A stretch of DNA of 13,321 nt from Rhodospirillales bacterium (GCA_026193355.1 JAPHTL010000105.1:1-13321); one strand, 5' to 3'. Counted from the first letter of the stretch, positions 1 to 7,497 are shown. The notes: generated by a model not told the origin, from the sequence alone. Numbers and translations: made by a program.

Positions 1-363
1 GCATGGCCTGTTCAGGGCAGGGTGATTTCCGGATTCGGGCCGAAGGCGAAGGGCCTGCACAACGACGGGATCAATATTGCCGCGCCGCGCGGGACACCGG
101 TGCGCGCTGCGGAGGAGGGGGTCGTCGCCTATGCGGGAAATGAATTGCGTGGCTTCGGCAATCTCTTGCTGGTCCGCCATGCAGACGGGTGGGTGACGGC
201 CTATGCACACTCCGAGAAACTGTTGGTCGAACGGGGGGACAAGGTCTCGAAGGGGCAGGTGATCGCCCGGGTTGGCAGCAGTGGAACGGTTTCTTCGCCG
301 CAATTGCACTTCGAATTGCGCAAGGGAAAGCAGGCGGTCGATCCAACCCGCTATCTGGGTTAA
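1..363 (+). CDS. NlpD/LytM-type M23-fold envelope protein, C-terminal part (5' end outside window)
   Basis: The reading frame is open from base 1 and ends with TAA at 361-363, so about 120 C-terminal residues are visible and the start lies to the left. The GTG at 22 is internal to the domain and is not a credible start. The fold is the LytM (peptidase M23) beta-barrel, recognisable from GINIAAPRGTPVRAA, VAYAGNELRGFGNLLLV, AYAHSEKLLV and LHFELRKG. In active LytM enzymes zinc is held by the H and D of HxGxD and by HxH. Here those positions read N-D-G-I-N and Q-L-H, so only part of the metal site remains. That resembles E. coli NlpD, which activates amidases and does not cut peptidoglycan itself. 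By inference it is an envelope cell-division or amidase-activator protein. Its stop codon overlaps that of the convergent lipid kinase. The missing N-terminus (signal peptide, LysM repeats) would settle the subtype. Confidence 0.85.
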   Translation, partial: AWPVQGRVISGFGPKAKGLHNDGINIAAPRGTPVRAAEEGVVAYAGNELRGFGNLLLVRHADGWVTAYAHSEKLLVERGDKVSKGQVIARVGSSGTVSSPQLHFELRKGKQAVDPTRYLG

Positions 364-1313
364 ATCGAAGGTTTCGCGCAGAACATCCGCAATGCGCCGG
401 GGATGACACGGAAGCTGGCGGGCAGTTTGCCGGGCGATTCCCCGTCCATCTCGATCCAGACCTCGTCCTGCGTTTCCATTGTGATGTGTCCCCCGGAGCG
501 GGACGAAACACGGGGCTGGCCAAGGTGTGTGCCTTTGTAAAGCTTGGGAAATATTCCAATCACGCCAAGCAGTCCGTAGCCCCCGGCCGCCACAAGATCG
601 ATAACGCCATCGTCCGTTTTTGCATGGGGCGCCATGAACATTCCACCGCCGAGGTGGCGTGAATTGCAAACGGCGGCGACGGTAACCGGCCCGTCGTGTG
701 TCAGCGTTCCGTCGACTTCGATGCGGACCATTGGCTCCCGATAGGTTGAAACCGCAACGAGCGTCGCCCAGTAAAAGGCCAGCTTGCCGCTGACTGATTT
801 CAGCGGAGCCGTGCCGTGGGTGCCCTTGTTGACGATTCTGGCGACCCGGCCGCCAAGTCCGATCGTCGTGTCGTTGACGAACAACCGGGATACAGGTTGC
901 CCGTCGAAGCTGAAGAATTCGGATCGGACGATATCGAAACGACCGATGTGTCCTTCCGCAATTGCGGCGATGGCGGCCTCGGGACCTGCTTCGATCGACA
1001 AGCTGCGGCGCAGGTCGTTTCCCGTTCCGTGGTTGATGATTCCCAGTACGGCGTCTTCGGATATCGGCGATCCGTCATCGGCAAGCATGCCATTAACGGC
1101 CTCGTTCGCCGTGCCGTCGCCGCCGACAGCAATGATGCGCTTGTATCCGGCCGCGACCCCCTCACGGATCAGAGGGATGCCTTCCCCGGTCTTCGTCGTC
1201 AGTTTTGTATCGAAGGGGCCAATGGCGTCGGCAAGGCGGGATTTGATTTCAGGCCAGTCCCGTCCTGCGCGGTCATTGCCGGAATGGGGGTTGACGACCG
1301 CCAGTGTCCTCAT
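360..1313 (-). CDS. Diacylglycerol kinase family lipid kinase (YegS/DgkB-like)
   Basis: This 317-residue protein is about the usual length for the DAGK catalytic family, which phosphorylates diacylglycerol or a related lipid with ATP at the inner face of the membrane. The family motifs are in order: NPHSG (residues 8-12), GGDGT (64-68, nucleotide-binding loop) and GTGND (96-100), followed by the beta-rich C-terminal domain. The frame extends upstream to 1439, but ATG at 1313-1311 is preferred. It follows a GGGGGGAG ribosome site, and the protein then begins MRTLAVVNPHSG, the normal family start, whereas the longer version would overlap the upstream ATPase. It lies 35 bases after the stop of the DUF815 ATPase and is probably cotranscribed with it. 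The lipid substrate cannot be told from sequence. Confidence 0.9.
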   Translation of the reverse strand: MRTLAVVNPHSGNDRAGRDWPEIKSRLADAIGPFDTKLTTKTGEGIPLIREGVAAGYKRIIAVGGDGTANEAVNGMLADDGSPISEDAVLGIINHGTGNDLRRSLSIEAGPEAAIAAIAEGHIGRFDIVRSEFFSFDGQPVSRLFVNDTTIGLGGRVARIVNKGTHGTAPLKSVSGKLAFYWATLVAVSTYREPMVRIEVDGTLTHDGPVTVAAVCNSRHLGGGMFMAPHAKTDDGVIDLVAAGGYGLLGVIGIFPKLYKGTHLGQPRVSSRSGGHITMETQDEVWIEMDGESPGKLPASFRVIPGALRMFCAKPSI

Positions 1314-1348
1314 TGCTTGCTCCCCCCCGTATCCAACCCTGTTTGCCT

Positions 1349-2206
1349 TTAACTCAGCGCCTTGCCCAACCTTCCGGCCAGATCCTGAATGAATTGCCAC
1401 CCGACGCGCCCGGAACGTGCGCCGCGGGTAACCGCCCATTCATTGGCTTCCGCCCGCAATTCATCGACCGGCATGTCGAGGCCGTAATGTGCGGCGTATC
1501 CCTCAACGATTGCGAAATAGGTTTCCTGGTCACAGTTATGAAACCCGAGCCAAAGCCCGAATCGGTCGGAAAGGGAAACCTTTTCCTCGACCGCCTCTGC
1601 CGGATTTATCGCGGAGGACCGCTCGTTTTCGATCATGTCGCGGGGCATCAGGTGGCGTCTGTTCGACGTGGCGTAGAACACCACATTATCCGGGCGGCCC
1701 TCAATGCCGCCCTCCAGCACCGCCTTCAGCGATTTGTACGCCGCATCCTGCCCGTCAAAGGACAAGTCGTCACAGAACAGCACACAACGCCGATCAGAAC
1801 CGCGCAGGATGGCCAGCAACTGGGGCAGGGAGGGGATGTCTTCGCGATGGATCTCAACAAGCAAAAGTGATCCCGGTCGTTCGGCGTTGACCGCGGCATG
1901 GGCTGCCTTGACCAGTGAACTTTTACCCGTCCCTCGCGCCCCCCACAAAAGGGCGTTGTTGGACGGCAATCCATTGGCGAATAGTCTGGTGTTGTCGAGA
2001 AGAATGTCCTGTTGGCGGTCGATACCCTTCAGAAGGGCGATATCGACCCGATTCACCCTGGAAACGGGTTCCAGCCACCCGCCCTCGGCATGCCAGACAA
2101 AAGCGTCCGCGCCGCTCAGATCTGCCGTGCGTGCCTTCGTCGGAGCTGCGCGCTCCAGAGCGTCGGCGATCCGTTCAAGAAGATTTCGCAGTTCCGTATC
2201 GCTCAT
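1349..2206 (-). CDS. DUF815 family P-loop ATPase
   Basis: This 285-residue AAA-like ATPase belongs to the DUF815 family, whose cellular role is not established. Walker A is GARGTGKSS (residues 89-97), Walker B is CVLFCDDLSF (141-150), and a sensor-1-like strand reads ATSNRRHL (179-186). The C-terminal family signature includes EKVSLSDRFGLWLGF and TRGARSGR. ATG at 2206 is chosen because a purine-rich GAAGGGGAAAGA lies just upstream. The frame extends 12 codons further, to 2242, without a comparable site. It is the first gene of a minus-strand pair with the lipid kinase and is transcribed away from yajC. From memory, DUF815 genes often sit close to yajC-secDF in alphaproteobacteria, but no functional link is demonstrated here. 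Confidence 0.92.
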   Translation of the reverse strand: MSDTELRNLLERIADALERAAPTKARTADLSGADAFVWHAEGGWLEPVSRVNRVDIALLKGIDRQQDILLDNTRLFANGLPSNNALLWGARGTGKSSLVKAAHAAVNAERPGSLLLVEIHREDIPSLPQLLAILRGSDRRCVLFCDDLSFDGQDAAYKSLKAVLEGGIEGRPDNVVFYATSNRRHLMPRDMIENERSSAINPAEAVEEKVSLSDRFGLWLGFHNCDQETYFAIVEGYAAHYGLDMPVDELRAEANEWAVTRGARSGRVGWQFIQDLAGRLGKALS

Positions 2207-2260
2207 TCTTTCCCCTTCAAGAACCCGCCGGGGAATCCTCACCAGACGGTCATGAAGTCC

Positions 2261-2288
2261 AAATTACCACGACGGGTAACCGCGTCAA
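2261..2288 (-). promoter_or_regulatory. Candidate sigma70-type promoter for the DUF815/lipid kinase unit
   Basis: On the minus strand TTGACG (2288-2283) is followed after 16 bases by TAATTT (2266-2261). The -35 matches five of six consensus bases but the -10 only three of six. It lies 55 bases upstream of the ATPase start and faces away from the yajC promoter. Called by eye; low confidence. Confidence 0.35.
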
Positions 2289-2309
2289 CGGATCGGGCGC
2301 GAGAAACGT

Positions 2310-2337
2310 TTGCAAGACGGCCCCGTATCGCTATAGT
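2310..2337 (+). promoter_or_regulatory. Candidate sigma70-type promoter for yajC-secD-secF
   Basis: TTGCAA (2310-2315) and TATAGT (2332-2337) are separated by 16 bases. The expected start of transcription is near 2344, giving a leader of about 100 bases before yajC. The -10, with its preceding GC (GCTATAGT), resembles strong housekeeping promoters of alphaproteobacteria. Together with the opposing candidate at 2261-2288 it makes the 2207-2443 gap a compact divergent promoter region. Confidence 0.55.
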
Positions 2338-2443
2338 CCGGCTGGCTTCGGCGGCAAGCATTCGCTTCGGTTCGGCCGGTTTTGACGACCTGTCCGCGAT
2401 CGGTGCAGGGCCAACGGTATTTTGAAAGATTGGAGTTTTCCAC

Positions 2444-2893
2444 ATGTTCATTTCTCCGGCATTTGCGCAGGCCGCGCCAGGCGGCGATGCCGCGTCTGGC
2501 ATTGCGAGTCTTCTGCCGCTGGTTCTGATCTTCGTCGTTTTCTATTTTTTGCTGATTCGTCCTCAGCAAAAGAAGATGAAGGAACACAAGGCGATGCTTT
2601 CGGCGGTTCGGCGCGGTGACAAGATCGTCACTGGCGGCGGGATCATCGGGACGGTCACCAAGGTGATCAACGATGATGAGGTTCAGGTCGAGATTTCCGA
2701 AGGCATCAAGGTCCGGGTCCGTCGTTCGATGATCGCCGAGAACCTTGCAAAGACCGAGCCTGTTTCCGGTGGCGGCGATTCCGATTCCAAGGAAAAGGCC
2801 GATGCCGACGATAAGGGCAATGCCGAAACGCCGGCAGCCGCTTCGACACCTGCGGGCAAACTGAAGAGCCTTCTGGGCGGCGGCAAGAAATAG
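2444..2893 (+). CDS. yajC: Sec translocon accessory subunit YajC
   Basis: YajC is a small inner-membrane protein that associates with SecD and SecF at the SecYEG translocon. The 149-residue product has a short N-terminal segment, one transmembrane helix (about residues 22-38) and the family motif RPQQKKMKEH (39-48). The cytoplasmic domain follows (RRGDKIVTGGGIIGTV, residues about 56-71). The last 45 or so residues are a low-complexity tail rich in S, G, D, K and A, which makes the protein longer than E. coli YajC (about 110 residues). The ATG at 2444 has a TTGGAG ribosome site 8 bases upstream. It is the first gene of the yajC-secD-secF operon, 25 bases before secD. Confidence 0.96.
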   Translation: MFISPAFAQAAPGGDAASGIASLLPLVLIFVVFYFLLIRPQQKKMKEHKAMLSAVRRGDKIVTGGGIIGTVTKVINDDEVQVEISEGIKVRVRRSMIAENLAKTEPVSGGGDSDSKEKADADDKGNAETPAAASTPAGKLKSLLGGGKK

Positions 2894-2918
2894 GTCTGAG
2901 GCTAACGGCGGTCGAACC

Positions 2919-4496
2919 ATGCTTTATTTCGCGAAATGGAAGATCATTCTGGTTTCGGCCGTGTGCCTGCTTGGCATGGCGTTCGCTGCGCCCAACCTTT
3001 TTCCGGCCAAGGATCTGGAATCGGCCCCGGACTGGCTTCCAAAGAAACAGATCAGTCTGGGACTTGATCTTCAGGGCGGATCGCACCTGCTTCTGGAGGT
3101 CGAGATCGGCGCCGTAATCCGTGAAAGATTTGCCGCAATCGTCGATTCCATGCGCATTGAGTTGCGCAAGGCGGATATCGGCTATCGTGGCCTTGCCGTT
3201 AACGAAAAATCGGCGGAAGTCTCCATTCGCGATGCCGGGCGAATCGAAGATGCCGCCAAATTAATTCGCGATATGGACGACGATATCGTCGTCGACGTGG
3301 GCGAAGAGGGTCTGATCACCGTACATTTCACCGAACAGGCGCTCAAGGCGCGGATCACATCGGCGGTTGACCAGTCGATCGAGATTGTCCGCCGCCGGAT
3401 CGATGAAACCGGCGTACGCGAACCGACGATCGTTCGTCAGGGCGAAGACCGCATTCTGGTTCAGCTTCCCGGTATAGACGATCCCGAACGTATCAAGCGG
3501 CTTCTCGGCAAGACCGCGAAGATGAGCTTCCATCTGGTCGATCACAAGGCGGATCTGGCCGAGGTCAAGTCCGGAAGGGCGCCACCCGGCTCCGTTCTTA
3601 TGCCGTCCGCCAATGAGATGGAGGCCGATGGCACGCCGCGCATGTATGTCGTGCGCAAGCGCGTGATGGTCAGCGGTGAGTCCCTTGTCGATTCACAGCC
3701 TTCGTTTCAGGATTCCGGACCCGTCGTGACCTTCCGCTTCGATTCCGTTGGCGGCAAGCGTTTCGGCAATGTGACCCGCGACAACGTCAATCGTCTGCTG
3801 GCCATCGTTCTTGACGGCAAAGTCATCAGCGCCCCGGTTATCCGTGAGGCTATCCTCGGCGGGAGCGGTGTTATTTCCGGTCGCTATACGGTTCAGGAAA
3901 CCCAGGATCTGGCGTTGTTGCTGCGCGCTGGCGCGCTTCCCGCACCGTTGACGATTCTTGAGGAAAGAACGGTCGGGCCGGGGCTGGGCGCTGATTCGAT
4001 CGAGGCGGGCAAGATCGCCAGCACGATTGGTCTGGTGCTGGTCATCGTCTTCATGGCGGTCGTCTACAGGTTTTTTGGCGCGCTGGCCGATATTGCGCTG
4101 CTGGTTAATATCACCCTGATCATCGGTTCTTTGTCGCTGCTTCAGGCAACCCTGACCCTTCCCGGCATCGCGGGCATTGTTCTGACGATCGGTATGGCTG
4201 TCGATGCGAACGTGCTCATCTTCGAGCGCATCCGTGAAGAACTGCGGGCAGGGCGCACGCCGATTTCGGCCATCGATTCCGGCTACAGCCGTGCGATCAC
4301 GACGATCATCGACGCCAACCTGACAACGCTGATCGCCGCCGTACTTCTTTTCGAATTCGGTTCCGGTCCGGTTCGGGGCTTTGCTGTTACACTGGCCATC
4401 GGCATCGCAACGTCAATGTTCACGGCCACCTTGTTTACCCGGATGCTGGTTTCGTTCTGGGTGCGGCGCAAGCGTCCACAAAGCTTGAGTATCTAG
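2919..4496 (+). CDS. secD: Protein translocase subunit SecD
   Basis: SecD works with SecF as a proton-motive-force-driven RND-type motor that pulls exported proteins through SecYEG on the periplasmic side. The 525-residue protein has an N-terminal membrane helix (about residues 7-25) and the SecD signature LGLDLQGGSHLLLEV (about 47-61). A large periplasmic domain follows, then a C-terminal bundle of membrane helices from about residue 365. GMAVDANVLIFERIREE (425-441) carries the conserved intramembrane Asp429 associated with proton coupling in the family. Length is normal for alphaproteobacteria. The gene lies 25 bases after yajC and 10 bases before secF. The ribosome site in front of ATG 2919 is weak, which fits translation as part of the operon. 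Confidence 0.97.
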   Translation: MLYFAKWKIILVSAVCLLGMAFAAPNLFPAKDLESAPDWLPKKQISLGLDLQGGSHLLLEVEIGAVIRERFAAIVDSMRIELRKADIGYRGLAVNEKSAEVSIRDAGRIEDAAKLIRDMDDDIVVDVGEEGLITVHFTEQALKARITSAVDQSIEIVRRRIDETGVREPTIVRQGEDRILVQLPGIDDPERIKRLLGKTAKMSFHLVDHKADLAEVKSGRAPPGSVLMPSANEMEADGTPRMYVVRKRVMVSGESLVDSQPSFQDSGPVVTFRFDSVGGKRFGNVTRDNVNRLLAIVLDGKVISAPVIREAILGGSGVISGRYTVQETQDLALLLRAGALPAPLTILEERTVGPGLGADSIEAGKIASTIGLVLVIVFMAVVYRFFGALADIALLVNITLIIGSLSLLQATLTLPGIAGIVLTIGMAVDANVLIFERIREELRAGRTPISAIDSGYSRAITTIIDANLTTLIAAVLLFEFGSGPVRGFAVTLAIGIATSMFTATLFTRMLVSFWVRRKRPQSLSI

Positions 4497-4506
4497 GGGC
4501 CGATCC

Positions 4507-5457
4507 ATGAACAGAATCAGTCTTATTCCTGCAGGCACCAACCTCGGATTCGTCGGCAAGAGGTTGATATTCTTCGGGTTCTCCCTGCTGCTCGTTCTGG
4601 CGTCCGTCGGCATCTTTGCGAAGAACGGATTGAACTACGGAATTGACTTCAAGGGGGGGATCCTTCTGGAGGTTCGCACCCAGGGGCCTGCGGATATCGG
4701 GGCCATGCGCGAGAAAATCTCGGGGCTAGGCCTTGGCGACGTTTCCCTGCAGGAATTCGGCGAGCCCGAAGAGGTGCTCATCAATATCCAGCGCCAGGAT
4801 GGCGAGGAAAAGGAGCAGCAGGCGGCCGTCGGCAAGGTGAAGGAGGCGCTCGGCGAGGGCATCGAGTACCGCCGGACGGAGTTCGTCGGACCCAAGGTCA
4901 GTGAAGAGCTGTTCTTGAATGGCGTTTACGCCGTATCGGCGGCGATTTTGGCGATTCTTATATACATCTGGTTCCGTTTCGAGTGGCAGTTCGGCGTGGG
5001 CGCCGTGATCGCCCTGGTGCATGACGTCATCGCGACGATCGGCGTTTTCGCCCTGACGGGGATGGAATTCAACCTCTCAACGGTGGCGGCGGTTCTGACC
5101 ATTGCCGGTTATTCCATCAACGATACCGTGGTCGTGTTCGACCGGGTGCGGGAAAACCTCCGCAAATACAAGAAGATGGATCTGGCCGAACTCCTGAACA
5201 TGAGCATCAATGAAACCCTGTCGCGGACGTTGATGACGTCGTTCACCACACTTCTTGCCCTGTTTTCCCTTTATTTCCTTGGCGGCGAGGTGATCAGCGG
5301 GTTCAGCTTCGCCATGATCTGGGGCATCGTCGTCGGCACTTATTCGTCGATTTGCGTGGCGGTGCCGATCCTGATGTACCTGAGCGTCCGTCGCACGTCG
5401 CATGACAATGGCGGAGAGGGTGAAGGCGTGGATGAGGCTCCCGAGGGCGCAGCCTGA
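4507..5457 (+). CDS. secF: Protein translocase subunit SecF
   Basis: This 316-residue partner of SecD forms the second half of the SecDF motor. It has an N-terminal membrane helix (about residues 18-38), the signature GIDFKGG (45-51) and a short periplasmic domain containing VGPKVSEELFLNG. Five further membrane helices follow, with GYSINDTVVVFDRVREN (201-217) providing the conserved intramembrane Asp/Arg segment. The C-terminal tail is acidic and glycine-rich. A GGGG ribosome site overlaps the secD stop, and ATG follows 10 bases after that stop, so translation is probably coupled to secD. Confidence 0.97.
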   Translation: MNRISLIPAGTNLGFVGKRLIFFGFSLLLVLASVGIFAKNGLNYGIDFKGGILLEVRTQGPADIGAMREKISGLGLGDVSLQEFGEPEEVLINIQRQDGEEKEQQAAVGKVKEALGEGIEYRRTEFVGPKVSEELFLNGVYAVSAAILAILIYIWFRFEWQFGVGAVIALVHDVIATIGVFALTGMEFNLSTVAAVLTIAGYSINDTVVVFDRVRENLRKYKKMDLAELLNMSINETLSRTLMTSFTTLLALFSLYFLGGEVISGFSFAMIWGIVVGTYSSICVAVPILMYLSVRRTSHDNGGEGEGVDEAPEGAA

Positions 5458-5537
5458 TCGCGGTCCCGAGGTTATAAAGGGGGCAGGACGTCTGAAAAAA
5501 CGCCGTCTGGCCGAACCCAGCGTCAGGAGCGGATCAT

Positions 5538-5921
5538 ATGAGCCTCGACATCACCCCCATTGTTCCGGCCGGAAAGCAGCTCGTACATGGTTACGGTGGT
5601 GGTGGTTTCCGCGTTTCGGGTGTTCGCTACGATGGATCGATCATTGTTTTCCCCGAAGAGACGATGGCCTGGGATATCCCGGCGTCACCGGATATCACGC
5701 TTGATGCCCTCCGCATCATTCTGAATCGCGCCAGTGGAATCGATATTCTGGTGGTTGGTTGCGGTGAGCGATTTGTCCCGCCGCCCGCGGAAATTCGTGC
5801 CGCATTTGCGACCGCCGGTGTCGCCCTTGAATGGATGGATACCGGCGCGGCATGCAGAACCTACAGCGTATTGATGACGGAAGGGCGCGATGCCGCCGCA
5901 GCCTTGATCGCCATAGAATGA
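5538..5921 (+). CDS. Mth938-like / DUF498 domain protein (NDUFAF3-type)
   Basis: This 127-residue protein is a single Mth938-like domain. Recognisable parts are GYGGGGFRVSG (18-28), the GCGERF-PP strand (74-83) and MDTGAACRTYSVLMTEGR (100-117). The mitochondrial relative NDUFAF3 is a complex I assembly factor; a similar role in bacteria is an inference. The ATG at 5538 follows AGGAG with 8 bases spacing. It lies 80 bases after secF on the same strand with no clear terminator between, so it is probably part of the sec operon. In many alphaproteobacteria the next gene is the NDUFAF6-like squalene/phytoene-synthase homologue. Here that gene appears only at 10593, after an inverted block. Confidence 0.9.
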   Translation: MSLDITPIVPAGKQLVHGYGGGGFRVSGVRYDGSIIVFPEETMAWDIPASPDITLDALRIILNRASGIDILVVGCGERFVPPPAEIRAAFATAGVALEWMDTGAACRTYSVLMTEGRDAAAALIAIE

Positions 5922-6010
5922 AAATCCCGGCGATGGGCCCGCGTCTCGTAATTACTGTTGAGCACTCGATGGATAATGAGGAAACGTCCGCCTGCCCTTT
6001 TTAAGGGATG

Positions 6011-6190
6011 TCAGGATCTCTTTTCCTCCGAGACAACCATCTTCTTGATCTCCTTGAGGGCTTGTTTCTTGGAGGCGCACTCCTGTCGCAAACGGTCGAT
6101 CTCATCCGCGGCGTCCATACAGTCACGGAGGACATTCATGATCAGGCTGTCCTCATCGATGTCGCGCAGCCTTTCAACGATATCTTTCAT
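6011..6190 (-). CDS. Small coiled-coil hypothetical protein (59 aa)
   Basis: I do not recognise a named family. The 59-residue product starts MKDIVERLRDIDEDSL and contains DAADEIDRLRQEC (27-39) and a lysine-rich end. Heptad-like spacing of I, L and V suggests one long coiled coil. The pattern of IVERLR followed by DAADEI-RLR resembles short proteins commonly annotated in phages and accessory regions; this is pattern memory, not a search. ATG at 6190 is chosen because GGGGAT lies about 8 bases upstream. The frame extends to 6286, but that start would overlap the upstream gene. It begins 25 bases after the receiver-like gene and is probably cotranscribed with it. Base composition looks less GC-rich than the surrounding genes. 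It could be a regulator or adaptor, but no function is supported. Confidence 0.6.
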   Translation of the reverse strand: MKDIVERLRDIDEDSLIMNVLRDCMDAADEIDRLRQECASKKQALKEIKKMVVSEEKRS

Positions 6191-6215
6191 CCCAATCCCC
6201 AAGAATTCATCCGGT

Positions 6216-6638
6216 CTAGAGCGACTGATGGCGCAGATAGACCTTTTCAATGATTCCGTACATTTTTTGCAGTGACGCATCGGCAAAGACGATGTCGTCG
6301 AATCCCATCTCTTTCGAGGTGATCACACTCTCCGATTGCTGTTGGCGCAACAGCATCACGATTAGCGCCTTGTCGCATGTGTTCTTGCCGGTGCAGGGAC
6401 AGCCAGCGGCTAACTTTTCCTGCATGGGGCTCATCAGATAATCCTGTGTGAACAAGATGAAGTCAGGCTTCTTCTTCATTTTGCCCACCCGCTCGCAGAC
6501 ATCGACTGGAGCAACGATTTCAATCGTTCCGAAACCGACGGCCTTGAGCATGATTTCCAGCGCCCGTCCCAGGGCCTGATGGTTGGATACAGCAAGGACT
6601 TTTTGTGAGGACGGTTCGAATTCCAGTTTGCCTGGCAT
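6216..6638 (-). CDS. Degenerate CheY-like receiver-domain protein with a cysteine cluster
   Basis: The 140-residue protein follows the alternating strand/helix pattern of response-regulator receivers: KVLAVSNHQALGRALEIML (13-31), PDFILFTQDYL (58-68), ALIVMLLRQ (91-99), then GFDDIVFADASL (112-123). The residues needed for phosphotransfer look changed. The acidic pair after the first strand is S18-N19, the phospho-acceptor position after strand 3 falls on Thr64 (Asp66 is two residues on), and the usual KP after strand 5 is absent. Between the third strand and the next lies an insert with GCPCTGKNTC, giving Cys80, Cys82 and Cys88. There is no output domain. ATG 6638 has AAAAGAG upstream. It follows the sodB terminator, so it is likely transcribed separately with the coiled-coil gene. 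The receiver assignment is by pattern; ligand and partner are unknown. Confidence 0.7.
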   Translation of the reverse strand: MPGKLEFEPSSQKVLAVSNHQALGRALEIMLKAVGFGTIEIVAPVDVCERVGKMKKKPDFILFTQDYLMSPMQEKLAAGCPCTGKNTCDKALIVMLLRQQQSESVITSKEMGFDDIVFADASLQKMYGIIEKVYLRHQSL

Positions 6639-6721
6639 TGGCTCTTTTCATCATGATGGCGTTACCTGAAACAGTATTCCCCGTAAGAGGTGATTAGCAA
6701 GCTGTTCCCTCTGGTCGTCAC

Positions 6722-6759
6722 AAAAGGAAAGCGGCGCGTAGTGCTTCGCGCCGCTTTCC
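6722..6759 (-). terminator. Intrinsic terminator downstream of sodB
   Basis: A perfect 13-base-pair stem (GGAAAGCGGCGCG at 6726-6738 with CGCGCCGCTTTCC at 6747-6759) encloses an 8-base loop. On the minus strand it is followed directly by TTTTG. It lies 50 bases after the sodB stop at 6810. No T-run follows it on the plus strand, so it acts leftwards. The T-run is short, but the stem is strong. Confidence 0.8.
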
Positions 6760-6809
6760 ATGTGTTCCAGGCGCCCGCCTGCGCGGGGCCATCGGGGCTT
6801 TTAGTTCCG

Positions 6810-7415
6810 TCAGCCAGCGTCGGCAAGGTTCTTGGCGACGAAATCCCAGTTGACCAGGTGGTTGAGGAAGGTTTCCACGTAGTCGGGGCGACGGTTCCGG
6901 AAATCAATGTAGTAGGCGTGCTCCCACACATCGCAGGTCAGAAGGGCCGTCTGGCCGTGCGCCATCGGGGTGTCGGCGTTCGGGGTCTTGGTGATTTTCA
7001 GGGCGCCGTTTTCGACGACCAACCAGCCCCAGCCGCTCCCGAACTGGGTGACGCAGGCGTTCTTGAACTCTTCCTTGAACTTGTCATAGCTGCCGAAGGC
7101 CGCATCGATTTTGGCGGCCAGGTCGCCAGTCGGCTTGCCGCCGCCGTTTGGCTTCATGCAATTCCAGTAGAACGTATGGTTCCAGATCTGGGCCGCATTG
7201 TTGAAAACACCCGCCTTTGAGGCATCCCCGGCGGAATCCATGATGACCTTTTCGAGGTCCGCATCGCTGCTGCCAGCGGCATCGCCCAGAAGGTTGTTCA
7301 GGTTTACGATATAGGTGTTGTGGTGCTTGCCGTGATGGAAGTCGAGCGTTTCCGCGGAAATGTGCGGCGCAAGGGCGTCCTGGGCGTAGGGAAGGGAAGG
7401 AAGTTCAAAAGCCAT
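6810..7415 (-). CDS. sodB: Superoxide dismutase [Fe]
   Basis: This cytoplasmic enzyme converts superoxide to oxygen and hydrogen peroxide. The 201-residue length is normal for bacterial Fe/Mn SOD. Metal ligands are visible: His27 (in HHGKHHNTY), His80 (in WNHTFYWNC), and Asp162 and His166 (in DVWEHAYYIDFRNRRP). AAQIWNH places Gln at residue 76, where iron-type enzymes carry it; Mn enzymes usually have their Gln later, in the GSGWGWL region, which here reads G. Iron is therefore the better call. The frame runs open to 7637, but the start is ATG 7415: AGAGAGG lies 7 bases upstream and the protein then begins MAFELPSLPYAQDAL as in its relatives. It lies 107 bases after hpnE on the same strand and ends at a strong terminator. 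Confidence 0.96.
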   Translation of the reverse strand: MAFELPSLPYAQDALAPHISAETLDFHHGKHHNTYIVNLNNLLGDAAGSSDADLEKVIMDSAGDASKAGVFNNAAQIWNHTFYWNCMKPNGGGKPTGDLAAKIDAAFGSYDKFKEEFKNACVTQFGSGWGWLVVENGALKITKTPNADTPMAHGQTALLTCDVWEHAYYIDFRNRRPDYVETFLNHLVNWDFVAKNLADAG

Positions 7416-7497
7416 TTGATTGCCTCTCTTGTGGCGTGAAAAGGGAAAAATGGAATGCTTCCAAGAAATAGGGGCGTTACCCGGAAAAATGAAGGGG

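Noticed and set aside
2338..2383. Imperfect hairpin (CCGGCTGG with CGGCCGG) followed by TTTT upstream of yajC
   Set aside because: Two pairs are wobble, the loop is long, and the left arm lies before the predicted transcription start, so it would not form in the mRNA from the called promoter.
5458..5537. Possible terminator between secF and the Mth938 gene
   Set aside because: Only a 4-base-pair match (GACG/CGTC) around an A-run is present; no convincing stem or T-run.
5958..6275. Plus-strand open frames of 105 and 81 residues opposite the coiled-coil gene
   Set aside because: They lack a ribosome site and read as low-complexity composition. The minus-strand frame gives a regular coiled coil with a good ribosome site.
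7451..7463. TGGAATGCTTCCA hairpin followed by TTTTT on the minus strand, as an hpnE terminator
   Set aside because: The 5-base-pair stem with a 3-base loop is too weak to call, though it could cause partial termination before sodB.
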